A DNA stretch of 64,000 nt, taken from Phellopilus nigrolimitatus. Its lineage: Eukaryota; Basidiomycota; Agaricomycetes; Hymenochaetales; Hymenochaetaceae. The notes under the pieces are model-generated. The model did no database searches. It worked only from the letters and a program-made list of their open reading frames with translations, and was not told where the DNA came from. The stretch lies in contig JAJOHG010000003.1 in the NCBI GenBank assembly GCA_021029095.1, positions 372,001 through 436,000 on the forward strand, in the 5' to 3' direction. Both the position numbers and the translations under genes were made by a program. This document shows positions 23,350-34,563 of the stretch, in pieces (positions within the stretch are counted from its first letter, which is position 1; every line of letters starts with the position of its first letter).

Positions 23350-26144
23350 CTAGAAAACAAGCTCCTCGACCTGGTACGGCCCCAGGTTGATCGCGCTCTG
23401 CTCCTGCGCCTGCCTCCGCCGCTTCCGCCAGTCAACGCTCTCTTTCGTCCGCCCGCTCCCCGCTTCCGCGAGGGCCTTCATCTGCGCCTTGGCGAAGGGC
23501 GCGAGCGGTCCGCGCAGGGACTCGAGGTCCGCGCTCAGCGTGACGTGCGGCGTGATATTCTCCGACAGGCGCTGGATAAGCGCATGTGAGGACGGGCTCT
23601 GCAGGAGCCTCAGGAAGGACGAGTCGAGGATCGCCTGGAGGAAGCCTAGTATCTGTGGACATGGGGAAGCGATAAGTAAAATGACACTTTTGAAAGAATG
23701 ACTCGAGCGATTTTACGCACGTTTTCCATGGTGGGCAGCAGGATGCCCTTCGTGCGCATTAGCTTTCTGTTCACCGCGCTCGCTACCACCGGAATGCCAT
23801 GCTCATTCACCGTAACCTCGCTGAGACCAAGCGGCAGGTCTTTCGCCGTATGGATGGCTACCCACTCATCGAGCACATTCAGTAGGCACACCAGGTCCTC
23901 GGCGTCCGCGAAATGCTCGCGGAGCGCTTTACGCCATGCAAGCGGTGACGCAGGGTACTCGAGGATATACGCGAGGAACGAGTTCGTCGCAGGTATTTTC
24001 GGTTGGTCGACGGCCATGGCATCGTCCTCCTCGAGCGAAGACCGCGCGCGATTCTGTTGCACCACGATGTGCAACGTCCGTATCAAGTCGGATTCTGGTA
24101 TGTCAATCACTTTGAAGAGGCATTCGCGTATCGATTCCTGCACGAGAAATATAGATTAGCAGCGAAGGTGAGACACACAATAAGTCTTCTCACCCAGTCA
24201 TTATGCTGAAGCAAAACGGATAAGAGCCCGCCGTCGATCATATTGTTGCTGGCGAGATGCCGCGTCAAGAGATAACGACATATTTTTGGTGAGTAGGGCT
24301 TGCCAGCTGGATCCTCTGGCTGAAGGACGATCTGGAGGACGCGCTTGACGAAGGCATGGTCGAATGCGCTACGGATAGGTTTCTGGAAGGTAAACTCGTA
24401 AGCGAACACGAACTACTGGGTATCATAGAAAAGATACGAACGGTCTTTGTCTCCCCTTGCGGCTTCGAAGGATCGCCTTCCTCCATATCGGCATCCTGGG
24501 GGCCGTCAGCATCTCCGTCACCCGCCGGCGCGGACGCAACAGCCTTCCCCTTCCACCTGTCATCCTTGCGCTTCGCCCACTCGAAGAAGAGCTTGTCGGC
24601 GTCCGCAATCCTCTCTTCCTCGACTGCGTCCTGCAATTTCTCCAGCAGCGTCTCCTTTCCCGAGTCGTACGGCGAGGCACCGGCGTCTTGACTAGGTGCT
24701 GCGCGGTGTTCTGGCTCCAGCCACGGCGCGCCTTGCGCTGCGCGGCCCATCGCCCCGGCAATGGTCGAAATCCGAGGTACAGCGAACGGTACGACAAGGA
24801 CGCTTGACCTGAGCTGGCTCGAGCCCGCTTTGATATTTGCTGGTGAAAGGACTACAAGTGCCTGTGTCGAGCTGCCTTGTACAAGAGAAACTGCTATCGC
24901 CGACGGATTCTTCTCGAGTGTCGAGGGAACAGGGAGCATGTGCGAGTGAAGAAGCACTCCGTACTGTATATCCCAGAGTAATAATGCGATCTCCGGAGCG
25001 GCAGTGATACCAGCAAGGAGGACATATGCTGAGCCGAGGCTGAGCAGGGACACTTGACTGCGCGTTTTTAATTTCTTTTTGGAGATAAAGTCGAGTCCTT
25101 TGAGATGCAAACAGCTCGGAGTAGCCGTGACGCTCATTTTTCCATTTCTGGTGTCGATTCTGTAAGGAGACCATAACCCATTCGATTCTGAAAAATCATT
25201 GTAAGCAGGAATATAAGAAACAGAGCAGTTAGGTCTCACCAAGAATACTCGCATGACCAGACGCATCGCAGGAAACGTCGACAATGTCATCGACGCTTTC
25301 AATGGGAATTATCAGAGGCTCCAGAACAACCATCTCCCTCTCGTGCCCGAAAGCAATTATCTGGACAAACAAGTCTTCCCCGCGCGTCACGAACATAAGC
25401 AATACAACGCCATTTGGAGGAACCCCTCCCGAAATGAACTGACAGTCTCGTCGTGCGAAAGCGAATAACTTGACAACTGTTTGCAAGGCGTCCTGTGGTG
25501 CCCAGCTATTTAGCACATTAAGGTCCGGGTCTGTCTGCGTCAAACGTCCGTTTCTCGCAACTACCAAAACGGAGTCCAAGTTTTGTGGGGCGAGGACATA
25601 GGCTGCCTCATGCGGGAGCTTAAAAGGCATCAGAAAGCATAGGAGTCCATGATTTGAGGAGGGCTCACCGTGGTAGACCTCTTGTCCTGCGAGGACCCGA
25701 TGTCTCTAGATATCTCCTCCTTCCACGACCAGATAATCTTCCCCGCATCCTCGGCTTTTGCTTCCTGGGAACATTGTATGGTGACATACGTTCTCCGGAA
25801 GCTCTTCTCGTCCTCTACAGCGACCACGGTGGCGGGAGCGGACGCAAAGCTCGTGGAGGGGCCGAGTGTGTGAGAAGAAATGGGATGAAGGTCTGCGAGC
25901 TAGAGTCGGCTTAGCTGCATATCGATACCAAAGAACAACCAGGTAGACATACATCGTATACGTGAATCCCATCGCCCTGGATGGCTAAGGTGACCTGGCC
26001 ATCATCGCGCTTCGGCACAGCAGAGTGACTGGCGAAGACGTAGGGATGCTCGTCCGCCGCGACTGATTTTCCTTTCGCTTTCGCTGACTTTGACGGAAGC
26101 GCGTAAGTGGCAAGCAAGTAAGGATCGCCCAGCGTCGCGCTCAT
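23350..26144 (-). CDS. conserved 822-residue protein, possibly NOL11/Utp8-like U3 processome factor
   Basis: Exons 26144-25953, 25899-25669, 25618-25240, 25187-24442, 24394-24194, 24137-23721 and 23652-23350 close in frame. The N-terminal 400 residues look like a beta-propeller (short repeated beta segments such as DSVLVVARNGRLTQTDPD and VSLLSLGSAYVLLAGITAAP). The C-terminal half is helical (FTFQKPIRSAFDHAFVKRVL, NMIDGGLLSVLLQHNDW, ILGFLQAILDSSFLRLL) and ends KESVDWRKRRRQAQEQSAIN. This build resembles NOL11/Utp8-type small-subunit processome proteins, but I found no decisive motif, so the function is a guess. An acidic, Ala-rich linker lies at 24480-24640. The intron at 24441-24395 uses the donor GTTCGT and is the least certain. 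An upstream in-frame ATG at 26228 is possible. Confidence 0.72.
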
Positions 26145-26425
26145 GGTCGCCAGACTGATCTCTAGTTGCTCAAGCTTTTTCAAAATTTCGGTGCAGATCA
26201 TGTCACGTGAATCATACTGCTTTGTCATCGAGTTCCTCCGATTCAGAAGTGTCGGCTGGTAGCACTGGTTGTTCGTTACTCCCGACCATGTACTGTAATA
26301 GTTTACTCACTCCACCTCGTGGCCCAAGCGTGAACTGGGATTCTTTGTCCGGCAGGCTTGTTCTCTTATAAGGCTTCAAGGCAGCTCACTTTCTCTGTTG
26401 CGACACCCTCGAGGACTTTGCAACG

Positions 26426-27367
26426 ATGCTCTCTACACCTCGTCCCGCCAAACAGAGCTCTGCAGTCGACGAGACCCCACAGACGCCCACTCAGCGCAAG
26501 AAGCCGCATTGCTCAAAGTGTGGTATGCCTATGCTTGGTCACCGGCGCGGACAGTGCACGCCGACCGAGCTGGCTGTCGTTGTTTCGAATGACGAGCCGA
26601 GCGATCTCTCCGCGCAGCTCAAGAGCCTATGCATCGACAACGTCTACGACTCGGAAGAAGAGAAGGAGGAAGATAAACAACGAAGGACGAAGAGGCGGTC
26701 GTCGGTAGTCCCTCCCAAAGCAGCGGAGACGCTCGTTTCACTAGCCTCAGGAGACAAGGCCGCTTTGGAGGTGTTGGGACAGCCGGGGATGATGACGAAC
26801 ACAGTCGTCGAGGTGGACGAGAAAGCAACGCGCGCCAATATCGAGAGGTGGCTGGAGAACGTCCCACGCTCAGTTTCTCCTTCGCGCCGGAGCCACAAGC
26901 GCCTGTCGCGCCCACCGGTCACGCCTTCGTCAGCACAGAGCGTGTTTGACCTGCTCCTGGAAGCTCCGTCCAACAAGGAAACGAGCCGGAAGCGATCGTC
27001 CGCAAGGACGGCCAAGCCACTCGGACGGACGTCGAGCGTCGCTGAGCGAGACGACTTTTTCGCATCGCTCTCTGAGAAGTCGAAGAAACCAATAGCGAGC
27101 GTGTTCACGGTTGATATGAGCGATATACGAGAACTAGAAGAGAATGCGAAGCGGCTGAAGTTCCATGCGCGGGTGATCGCTCCGAAATATGCAGACGGAA
27201 CGACTGGAGACGGATGGCTTGTTATCGGGAAAGACAGTAGTTCAGTTGAAGAGTTGTTTAGAGAGGTGGAGAAGGACGTGAAGGGTAGCAAACGGTCGGT
27301 GTCCACTGCGGTGGGCGGGGGAGCTGTTTGTGCGATTGCAGCGTGGATGTACTTGGCCTTTTCGTGA
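26426..27367 (+). CDS. zinc-knuckle-like, tail-anchored protein, paralog A
   Basis: An intronless 313-residue protein. Near the N-terminus is CSKCGMPMLGHRRGQC, a C-x2-C-x6-H-x4-C array that probably binds zinc. A long charged, Ser-rich middle follows, including EEEKEEDKQRRTKRRSS. Near the end is a small folded-looking segment (ELEENAKRLKFHARVIAPKY, then DGWLVIGKDSSSVEELFREV), and the extreme C-terminus is a single hydrophobic helix (VGGGAVCAIAAWMYLAFS), as in a tail-anchored membrane protein. The next gene (27710) shares the N-terminal motif and the C-terminal layout, so the two are tandem paralogs. Function is unknown and I do not recognise the family. Confidence 0.85.
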   Translation: MLSTPRPAKQSSAVDETPQTPTQRKKPHCSKCGMPMLGHRRGQCTPTELAVVVSNDEPSDLSAQLKSLCIDNVYDSEEEKEEDKQRRTKRRSSVVPPKAAETLVSLASGDKAALEVLGQPGMMTNTVVEVDEKATRANIERWLENVPRSVSPSRRSHKRLSRPPVTPSSAQSVFDLLLEAPSNKETSRKRSSARTAKPLGRTSSVAERDDFFASLSEKSKKPIASVFTVDMSDIRELEENAKRLKFHARVIAPKYADGTTGDGWLVIGKDSSSVEELFREVEKDVKGSKRSVSTAVGGGAVCAIAAWMYLAFS

Positions 27368-27709
27368 AATGATAAAAAAATAATGAACATTGTACAAAGT
27401 TCATTTTTTTGTAGTCGAGACTTTGATAACTTCTAGCTCGACGCGTCTCGGTTATGATTGTACTGATTTTGCCACTCTGGGCGGGTCGGTCAGGCTTGTA
27501 GGGCTTCCTATCTTCCCTCAGGGCAACTTCAACTAACCACGACGACCACGCCCTCTTCCGTCTTCCGTCTTGACGACGTTGCGCTCTGCATCGTCGACGC
27601 TGCCGCGAACATATTCTATACGCTGGCAGCCACCGCCTGGGCTGTAATCCAACTGTAATCGACCCTCATAAACCCAAAATCCAGGCCAGATCGCGTCCCT
27701 CAACCGAAA
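27368..27709. other. spacer between tandem paralogs
   Basis: It holds the 3' end of paralog A and the promoter of paralog B. No gene was recognised. Confidence 0.6.
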
Positions 27710-29095
27710 ATGATGGCCTCCTCCTCTCCCTCGGACTCCCCAAGCTCTTCTCCCACAAATACGCGCAAGGAGCGCCGCTGCCGTACATGCAACGAACCCA
27801 TGAAAGGCCACTCCCGGGGAATCTGCAAGCCACGATCCTCGCCTCCCGTCTCCCTGCCCCCCGACTCCTCGTCTCCAGCACCCGCTTCCTCGCCCCCGCC
27901 CCCGCTTTTCCGCTCCCTCCTCCTGGGCGACGCGCCCCGCCCCATCATGCCCGGCACATTTGATTACAACGACTGCCCCAGCGAGGCCTCCGTTCCGCCC
28001 GCGTCGCGCTCCCTCCTCGACCGCCTAGGCCCCAAGATCGAGCCGGACGACGACGGCGACGGCGCCGCGCTCCACCAACCGGGCGACCGTGCAGCCTCCG
28101 CGCCTAGCCATGGATCAGGCCATGCCTTCGTGTACGACGCGGGCGCACCGGGGACGCAGCGCCGCCGCGCATCCGCGCCCTTGCAGGGCGCCCCGACGAT
28201 GATCGGCGTGTCGAATAGCCTTATCCTCCCGGAGCACAGCGTCTCCCAGCGCTTTATCCGACGCGAGCGCCTCGGGAGCGAGTCTCCGGGGCCCGCGACG
28301 CTCGCGGAGCGGCTCCGCTTGCACCATACGCCGAGTATCACTCCGTCGTACGACCATGCGTCCAGCATCGGCTCGTCTTATGATGGATACGACACCGAGC
28401 CTGATTACACGGTAGACGATGTCGGAGAGGAGGACGATGACGACGATGACGGGACGTACCGCTCCGACGTCTCAACTATCGGCTTCCGCGGGCGGCGGCA
28501 CGGGCACGGGCCCACCTCTCCTCCCGAGTCCTTCTACGCCTCGTCCGACGCGGGCTCCTCCGCACACACCTTCGAGTCCAGCGCCAGCGCGTCCTTCAGC
28601 GCGCTCCTGCGCGCGAGCAACGCCGCGCCGCTCGTCGGCATATACGAGGTCGCGGGGAAGTACGTGCCCTTCATGCGCCAGCGCGCGCGGCGCGAGGGGC
28701 TGCACGCCGGCGTCCTGCCCGCCGCGCGCGCGACGCACCCCACGCGCGAGCCGGGGAATGCGTTCCTGGTGCTGGGACGCGACAGGGACGCCGTGCGCCA
28801 CCTCGTCAACCGTTCGCCCGAGCGCGGCGACGGCCCTCGCCCGCCGCGGCGGTCCCTTACAGCCGCCCTCCCGCACAGCTCTCCCCCTCGCGGTGACGTC
28901 CAGCCCGCGCGCGAACACGTCCCCGTCACCGACGTGAACGCCTTGCTCGCCGAGGAGATCAGGAACGACCGCAAGGAGCGTGCGCACGCCGAGGCCCGGA
29001 ATAAGCGCGATGTGTGCTGCCAGCAGCTCACCGTGGCGTTGCTCGTCGGGCCGCTCAGTGCCGCCGTTGCAGTCTGTGCTCTCATCTGGCTTTGA
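27710..29095 (+). CDS. zinc-knuckle-like, tail-anchored protein, paralog B
   Basis: An intronless 461-residue protein in strongly GC-rich sequence. The N-terminal motif CRTCNEPMKGHSRGIC repeats the C-x2-C-x6-H-x4-C pattern of the preceding gene, with the same PMxGHxRGxC core. A long Pro/Ser/Asp-rich middle contains a run of Asp and Glu (about residue 240). A segment near residues 300-360 (VGIYEVAGKYVPFMRQRARR, then NAFLVLGRDRDAVRHLVN) corresponds to the C-terminal segment of paralog A. The protein ends in a hydrophobic helix (LTVALLVGPLSAAVAVCALIWL). Long open frames on the other strand here are GC-bias shadows. Tandem duplication followed by divergence is inferred. Confidence 0.85.
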   Translation: MMASSSPSDSPSSSPTNTRKERRCRTCNEPMKGHSRGICKPRSSPPVSLPPDSSSPAPASSPPPPLFRSLLLGDAPRPIMPGTFDYNDCPSEASVPPASRSLLDRLGPKIEPDDDGDGAALHQPGDRAASAPSHGSGHAFVYDAGAPGTQRRRASAPLQGAPTMIGVSNSLILPEHSVSQRFIRRERLGSESPGPATLAERLRLHHTPSITPSYDHASSIGSSYDGYDTEPDYTVDDVGEEDDDDDDGTYRSDVSTIGFRGRRHGHGPTSPPESFYASSDAGSSAHTFESSASASFSALLRASNAAPLVGIYEVAGKYVPFMRQRARREGLHAGVLPAARATHPTREPGNAFLVLGRDRDAVRHLVNRSPERGDGPRPPRRSLTAALPHSSPPRGDVQPAREHVPVTDVNALLAEEIRNDRKERAHAEARNKRDVCCQQLTVALLVGPLSAAVAVCALIWL

Positions 29096-29650
29096 TCTAT
29101 TGTGGTGTATTTTATCTCATTGACATTATCGTCGTTTTATCATTTTGTTTTATTTTTCTTTGATTTCCTTCAGCGGCTCGTTTGTACACTTCTATCAGTC
29201 CATATTGTGCTATAGTTATAATCCGCCTTCTATGCCTATGCCTATGCGACAAATAAATATGCTCTCCAAACTACTTGTCATTTTCGAGGGTCCACACAGA
29301 TTGTGGTATCAAGGTTCAAAATTCCGGTATCGAATAAAAATGGGAGAAGATGCGGGGTACAATGATACACGGCAGGTTCGGGGGATAAAAACCCTCACAA
29401 GAAAGTCTGCGATTGCTTCACTACAACATCTGCAAGATGTAATGCGACGAGAGAGGAAGGGGTAGAAAAGAAAAAGAACTTGCGTCGAGTGCACAAAGAA
29501 AAGAGAAAATGAAAGATTGTGCCAAAGCAATGAATGAATAAGAGACGAAGGTAGATGTGAGGAATAAAAAGTACGTGTCGCATCGTAAAACACGTCGTTA
29601 CCTTCCGTAGAAGTAGAAATAACATACACGCGGGACGAAGGCGCCCGGCC
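29096..29650. other. intergenic gap between convergent genes
   Basis: It holds two 3' ends and nothing else recognised. A small repeat, TATGCC three times, lies near 29230. Confidence 0.6.
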
Positions 29651-31620
29651 TTATACCGCCCAATCGTCGAACCCGAGTCCCGGACGGCCCCACGACCGCG
29701 CAAAACGGTCATCCGCGTGCTCCTCTTGCCGAGTCGCGCTCATGCTGAGTACGCTCCCGCCTGTCAGCCACGTCGTCCACCAGCTGTTCTCGCCGTCCTT
29801 CCGGCCTTTCCCGCCCCCTGCTTTGGACTTGGAGCGCGCCTTCGCTTTTGCCTTCGCCTCCTTCTGCTCCTGGAACTTGGTCGGTGCACCGCCGGGCTTG
29901 CTGCCCGCATACGACTCCGGGAGTGGCCCGAACGCGACGGTGCGCGGCGTCGAGCGGCCGGAGGACGCCCCGCTCGCGCTCGCTGATGCGGGACCCGTAA
30001 GCTCTGAGATATTCAGATTTGGCGAAAATGTGTCTGTCTGTATCGAAGGGGGTGCGGATGAGCGCTGTTTAAGCGACGAATGTCTTGGCGGCGAGGGCGC
30101 CCGCGTAGACGTTGAATGTGCACCCTTCGTAAAGAGGCGGGAAATGCTAGTGGTCGTCGTCGACGTGCTTGTCACTGGGGTAACCGGAGGCGTCCGAGGT
30201 GTGAATGCTGGCGATCTGCTTTCGGGCTGCTTGGCCTTCGGGTCTGGAGACATGGGCTGTTCGTCCAGAATTTTGCGGAGCGATTCAACGGTACGGTAGG
30301 GGTGGATGCTCTCAGACGTCGAGGAATCGGACTGAGAGGGCAGTTCTTCAATGGGAGAGGGAATGAGGCGAGGTACCAATTGCGGGGACGCTGGTTGGTT
30401 GGAAGACCGTGAACGCGACCTCTGGCGATAAGTGGGCGTTCGGCTCGACGATCGCGAAGTTCTTCTATAAACGTAAATAGCGCACATGCACACCTATACG
30501 TCAGATTATATACTAATTTACGTATATGAGAGACGTACGGAGATTTCGACGGAGACGGAGAACTCGCGTGGCGAGCAAGCGAAGAATATGCAGAAGGACC
30601 AAATGAAGGAGAGGGTGGAGATAACGTCGAAGTGGAAGGAGAGGGTGAAGATAGATTGAAGTCGGACAAGTGAGCAGCCGCGCGGAGGCCAAGAGTCGAT
30701 GGAAGAAAGATGGGGGAGGCGTCTGAGGTGGACTCGAAGTCAGCACCCACGCTAACGTACTGCGTTAAGGCTCTGGGCGGTAGCGCCTGCAGACGATGCT
30801 GTTCAGACGGGGATAAACGAAGGCGGCCTGAATCAGTGATAGAGCTACGGCGCCTCTGCAAGTTTGGCGAGGAAACGGGCTGTTTTCTGTGCAGACCAGA
30901 CGAAGGAAGGCTCCTGCTGACAGAAATGTCAGGCGTCCCAGTCGATAACTGCTTCGCTGGCACATTTAGACGTCGGGACACTGGGACCTGGCTCGTCGTC
31001 GTCGTAAAGCGCTTTGACGTCTCGCGAAAGATCGTCCAGATCATCCATCCACCGTTCATGCACACCGTGGTTATCGCGTATGCGGTTTGTGAGCACGCGA
31101 GCCTGCGTGTCGAGCATGCGGTCTGACGCCGCCGGATCTGACGCAAGGACATTGGAAACGCTGGAATTCGTCGACATAGAAGTTTGGAGGAGGGAATTTG
31201 AAAGTTCCAGAGCAGCGACGGAACGCTCAAGGATTTTCTGAATAATTCAAAAAGAAATATCAAAACAACAGAAATTAAAACAATGAAAGAATGGTAGCTC
31301 ACGTCGAGAAAAGTGTCTGACTGAGATGCCGGGTTGACGTAGTTCCTAGACTGTGATACAGACCCAGACCTGAAGAACCTGCGCCTTCTGGGGGAGATAG
31401 GTGGTGAAAGGAGGATGGACTGGACGTCGGACTCCTCGTCAGCTTCCTCTGCACTATCCGGGTAATCTGGAGGCTGTTCAAAAGGTTCTACGGATAAAAG
31501 CGAGGGTTTGTAGGGAGGAAGAGAAGCTGTAGTGTCTGACGAGCCTCTGGAGACGGAGAGACGCTTCCTGTGTCTATAAGGGCGAGAAGAGGATAAAGGC
31601 GCGGTGGATAGGGCGGCCAT
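29651..31620 (-). CDS. Ser/Pro-rich protein of unknown function
   Basis: A 591-residue protein with exons 31620-31303, 31237-30972, 30916-30539 and 30464-29651 that close in frame. It is dominated by low-complexity Ser/Pro/Thr/Arg-rich sequence and many SP/TP sites that could be phosphorylated. A short helical part (residues about 107-180: KILERSVAALELSNSLLQTS, VLTNRIRDNHGVHERWMDDL) may form a coiled coil. The C-terminus holds an Ala/Lys-rich stretch and the sequence WWTTWLTGG, ending RPGLGFDDWAV. I do not recognise a domain. The second intron uses the unusual donor GTCTAA, chosen because it keeps the frame and has a CTGAC branch-like site. Confidence 0.75.
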
Positions 31621-33490
31621 GCTGCCTGGAAGGGAGGAGACGAGTCAGAGCAGGATTCGCGAACAGCGCTCAAGAACGGCTCCGTGTACGCGTGAGTATA
31701 AGTTTAAGCAGTTCTCCACAAGACTCAGGTTCATACCTCATCTTGTTTATCATTGCTTACACGATTAGGTAAGCAGTCATTAATCTTTGAATTGCTCTTA
31801 TTCTCGACAGCGATCACGACCACGACGACAACAGAAAGAATGTTAATCCTAAGTACATGAAACAGGGAAGCTAACCAGAACTCGCATTTGTCGTTTTCGA
31901 GTCTTGAACACATCCGACTACTTAGCTGCTTACTCTATCGCGGTACGCCGGCCCGCTCTGTCAAGTTCGGCAGATTGATGTTACTGTGCTTTTCATATAT
32001 AATGACAGTTTCGAATGAAACGAATGAAGTTTGGCCCCTGAGACCCCGTAAACCCCTGCCCTAATTAGGCTGCCGCGTCGTGTATACAGCGCATCTCGAC
32101 GTGTTCGTACCACCGCCGCCATTGCTTTCAACAACGCAACCTCGCTACATGTAACCTGATCTACTTTTCTGTAACTACTACTCCTTGTCAAAATTATCTT
32201 GTTTCTCTCCTTTCTGTAACTTACTGCCATACTATCATTCTTATAAATCGAGACGAAGTCAATGTTTGCCGCGAATGTTCTTGCAAGATATGGCGAGACA
32301 ACGGTAATGTCGTGTATACATTTTTGTTATCTACTACATTGTACACCGACGGCGAACAGCCGATTGCGAAAATAGAGTATCGCACATGAAATGGCCAACG
32401 AGTTCCCTGCACGCTGGAAGTGTGTAAAGCGTACCCAGGCGCGCTCGAACGCCTGCCCGAAAGTCTGTCCCGCACGCGGCGAGGGTGCCGAGGAAGGCCG
32501 CGCGCGCGACGTGCAGCGACGCTGGGAGTGTCGGAAAAGCAGTAAATTTTTGTCTTCCAGCAACAGCGGTAGTAGGTACAGCGAGAAGAAGAGAAGACTA
32601 GCTCAGATTAATGATCCGAATCCCATATGTACATGTTCTTTGGAAAGATACCATGCTGCACTTGTCTCACCCATTCAATGACTTCTGCATCGATGCGGGA
32701 TCCAGATGGCCGTTCGGAGAGCTCCCAGTTTCACCGGCCCAATGCGATTCGCTCCTACTTCCCATCGCGAGGCTCTGCGGACCAGCTAACTTTACCGTCT
32801 CAAATGCCTGCCGAACTTGGAAATCTTCGGTCGCATTTTTTTGAGTCGTGTTCCACGAAACTCTCTAAAAGCACGTATATGTTGACTCGGGAAGACAGAG
32901 TCGGCCTGGCATATTCCAACTCCGTAAATTTGTTGACCGCTTTCTCCAATCACAACCGGGTACTGGTCTATGTCGTTCTCTACGTCGGAACTGTATTTCC
33001 CGCTTGGCTCACTTGTCATTCGGAAGTTTGGCTCCGGCGTATCAAGAAAAGCACTTTTTTCAAGATGCCATCATCCGAACATACGAGGTCATTTCTATCG
33101 CCGAGCATCTGCGCATATCTCCTTTACTGCGGCCTTCACCACCCGCTGCAACGATTTTGCCGCGAGTTTCCACGTAAAGTACAACTTCTTTCCTTAGACT
33201 CATCATTGAGAACACTTCTCGCTTCACTTACTTTTTGACGAGGTTCCGGACACATCGCGAACGATAATTTACGATTAGATGATAATTACCGAAAACGCAT
33301 AGTGTTGTAGTGACTCCATAGTATGTGAGTTTGTACCGATAATACAGTTCAGGGTGCTAAATAATGAGAAATTTTTAAAGAGGTTTTGCCATTTGATGAG
33401 AAGAAGAATGAGTCCATGCAATCAATACACATAAATAACGCGCTATACACGCGTTCAGGAAGCGCGTGATCGACGCTCATTTCGCACTCC
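31621..33490. other. gene-poor region with unassigned coding-like fragments
   Basis: No complete gene could be built. On the minus strand, 33019-32610 holds coding-like stretches (for example VVIGESGQQIYGVGICQADS and DAEVIEWVRQVQHG) that can be partly joined through a possible 46-base intron. On the plus strand, 32627-33238 is open for 203 codons. A GC-rich piece at 32430-32540 also looks coding. I do not recognise any of these. A decayed gene or remnant next to the kinase fragment is likely. Confidence 0.4.
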
Positions 33491-34071
33491 ATGTCCGAGT
33501 CTGAGCCACCTGCAATCGAAGACCGTACCATCCGAGCGCCGCTTTGCCCCATCCTCGAGCCCATCACAAAAGTCACGGAAATCGAATTCTTCAAGGCATG
33601 CTTTAGGGCGATATTCGCTGGTGAGCCTCCCCGGCGCCCGGTTGCTACCACAACGGTCAGTGGCCACGGTCTTCTTTATTGACTTCGCGTCGTCCCTGCA
33701 CAGCGCTCCACGCCCTCCGAGGCCTGGGCATCGCGCACGGGGACATCAGCCCCGCGAACATCCTGTGCTACAACACGAAGACCCAGCCCTTCCCGCGAAA
33801 ATTGAAACCGGCGCCCGCGAGAGAACATGCCTTGCTCGAACAAGCGGCAACTCAAAGCACCGTCCAAGACCCGGCAGCGACGGAGGTAGAAGGCGCGGAT
33901 GACGACCCGCCGCTCCTCCCCTTGCCCAAGCACCCGCCGTCCGCAACGCGCTCTGGGGACCTGTACTGCGGCGTGCTGAACGACTTCGACTTGGCTGGCG
34001 ACAGCGCGATGGACAAGTATCGGATAGGCACGACTCCGTTGGCGAGAGGCTCGCTCGACAAACCAACCTGA
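33491..34071 (+). pseudogene. FunK1-type fungal kinase, isolated C-lobe fragment
   Basis: Two exons (33491-33620 and 33704-34071) joined by a normal GT-AG intron give 165 residues of the fungal-specific FunK1 kinase family. Recognised are ILEPITKVTEIEFFKACFRA, the catalytic loop HGDISPANILCY and the metal-binding LNDFDLA. The ATP-binding N-lobe, which should come first, is absent, and the usual sequence after the activation segment is lost (RIGTTPLARGSLDKPT then stop). A Pro-rich insertion separates the two motifs. FunK1 genes are often multicopy and decay in agaricomycetes. It is called a pseudogene because a kinase with no N-lobe cannot bind ATP normally; transcription is possible since the intron is intact. 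Confidence 0.7.
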
Positions 34072-34563
34072 ATGCCGACACGATCCCGGGTCTGGGTGCG
34101 TGAGCCCAGAAACTCTGAGTGGACGGCGTCGCGCTGCCGTCGTGCGAAGCCGCGATAAAGCAACTACATGGCAGATCGCATAGGCGCTTCGGTTGTGTCG
34201 ATACCAAGTATATTTTGCCTGCGTTGAACAAGAGTCGACAACTTACGTGCCGCACACCCAAATTAACCATTCTCAATCAAAATCGCCCTGTCTGGATTTG
34301 ATATTCTCATATTACCACCAAATGTCGCTGCTCTACTTTGCAGCTTCGTTCGCTCAACGCTGCAAGCCCGTCAGCCAAGGGGAAGGAATGGGGCAGTGAA
34401 CGTTTGCAGTTCTGCCAAATGGGAGATTTTTGTATTCCTAACATCATTGCTAGTAACGAGCCAAGAAACAGTCTGTTTATCTGACTGTCGGCACTGGAGT
34501 CTATGAGAATAATAACGCAGTGTTCGTAGAAATCGTGGCATCTGAAGAAAGAGAAAAAACAAC
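34072..34563. other. intergenic gap after the kinase fragment
   Basis: No gene was recognised. Sequence expected for the end of a FunK1 kinase was looked for and not found. Confidence 0.55.

Noticed and set aside
27964..28987. Long open frames on the minus strand (134 and 171 codons) and in a second plus frame
   Set aside because: They overlap paralog B in very GC-rich sequence; their composition is Arg/Ala-biased and lacks motifs, as expected for shadows.
31014..31241. Plus-strand frames opposite the Ser/Pro-rich gene
   Set aside because: They are antisense to a spliced frame that closes exactly; no homology was seen.
32627..33238. 203-codon plus-strand frame
   Set aside because: It has an ATG but no recognisable domain, and the minus strand looks at least as coding; not called as a gene.
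34072..34300. Remaining C-terminal part of the FunK1 kinase
   Set aside because: All three plus frames were read; none shows the expected post-activation-segment sequence.
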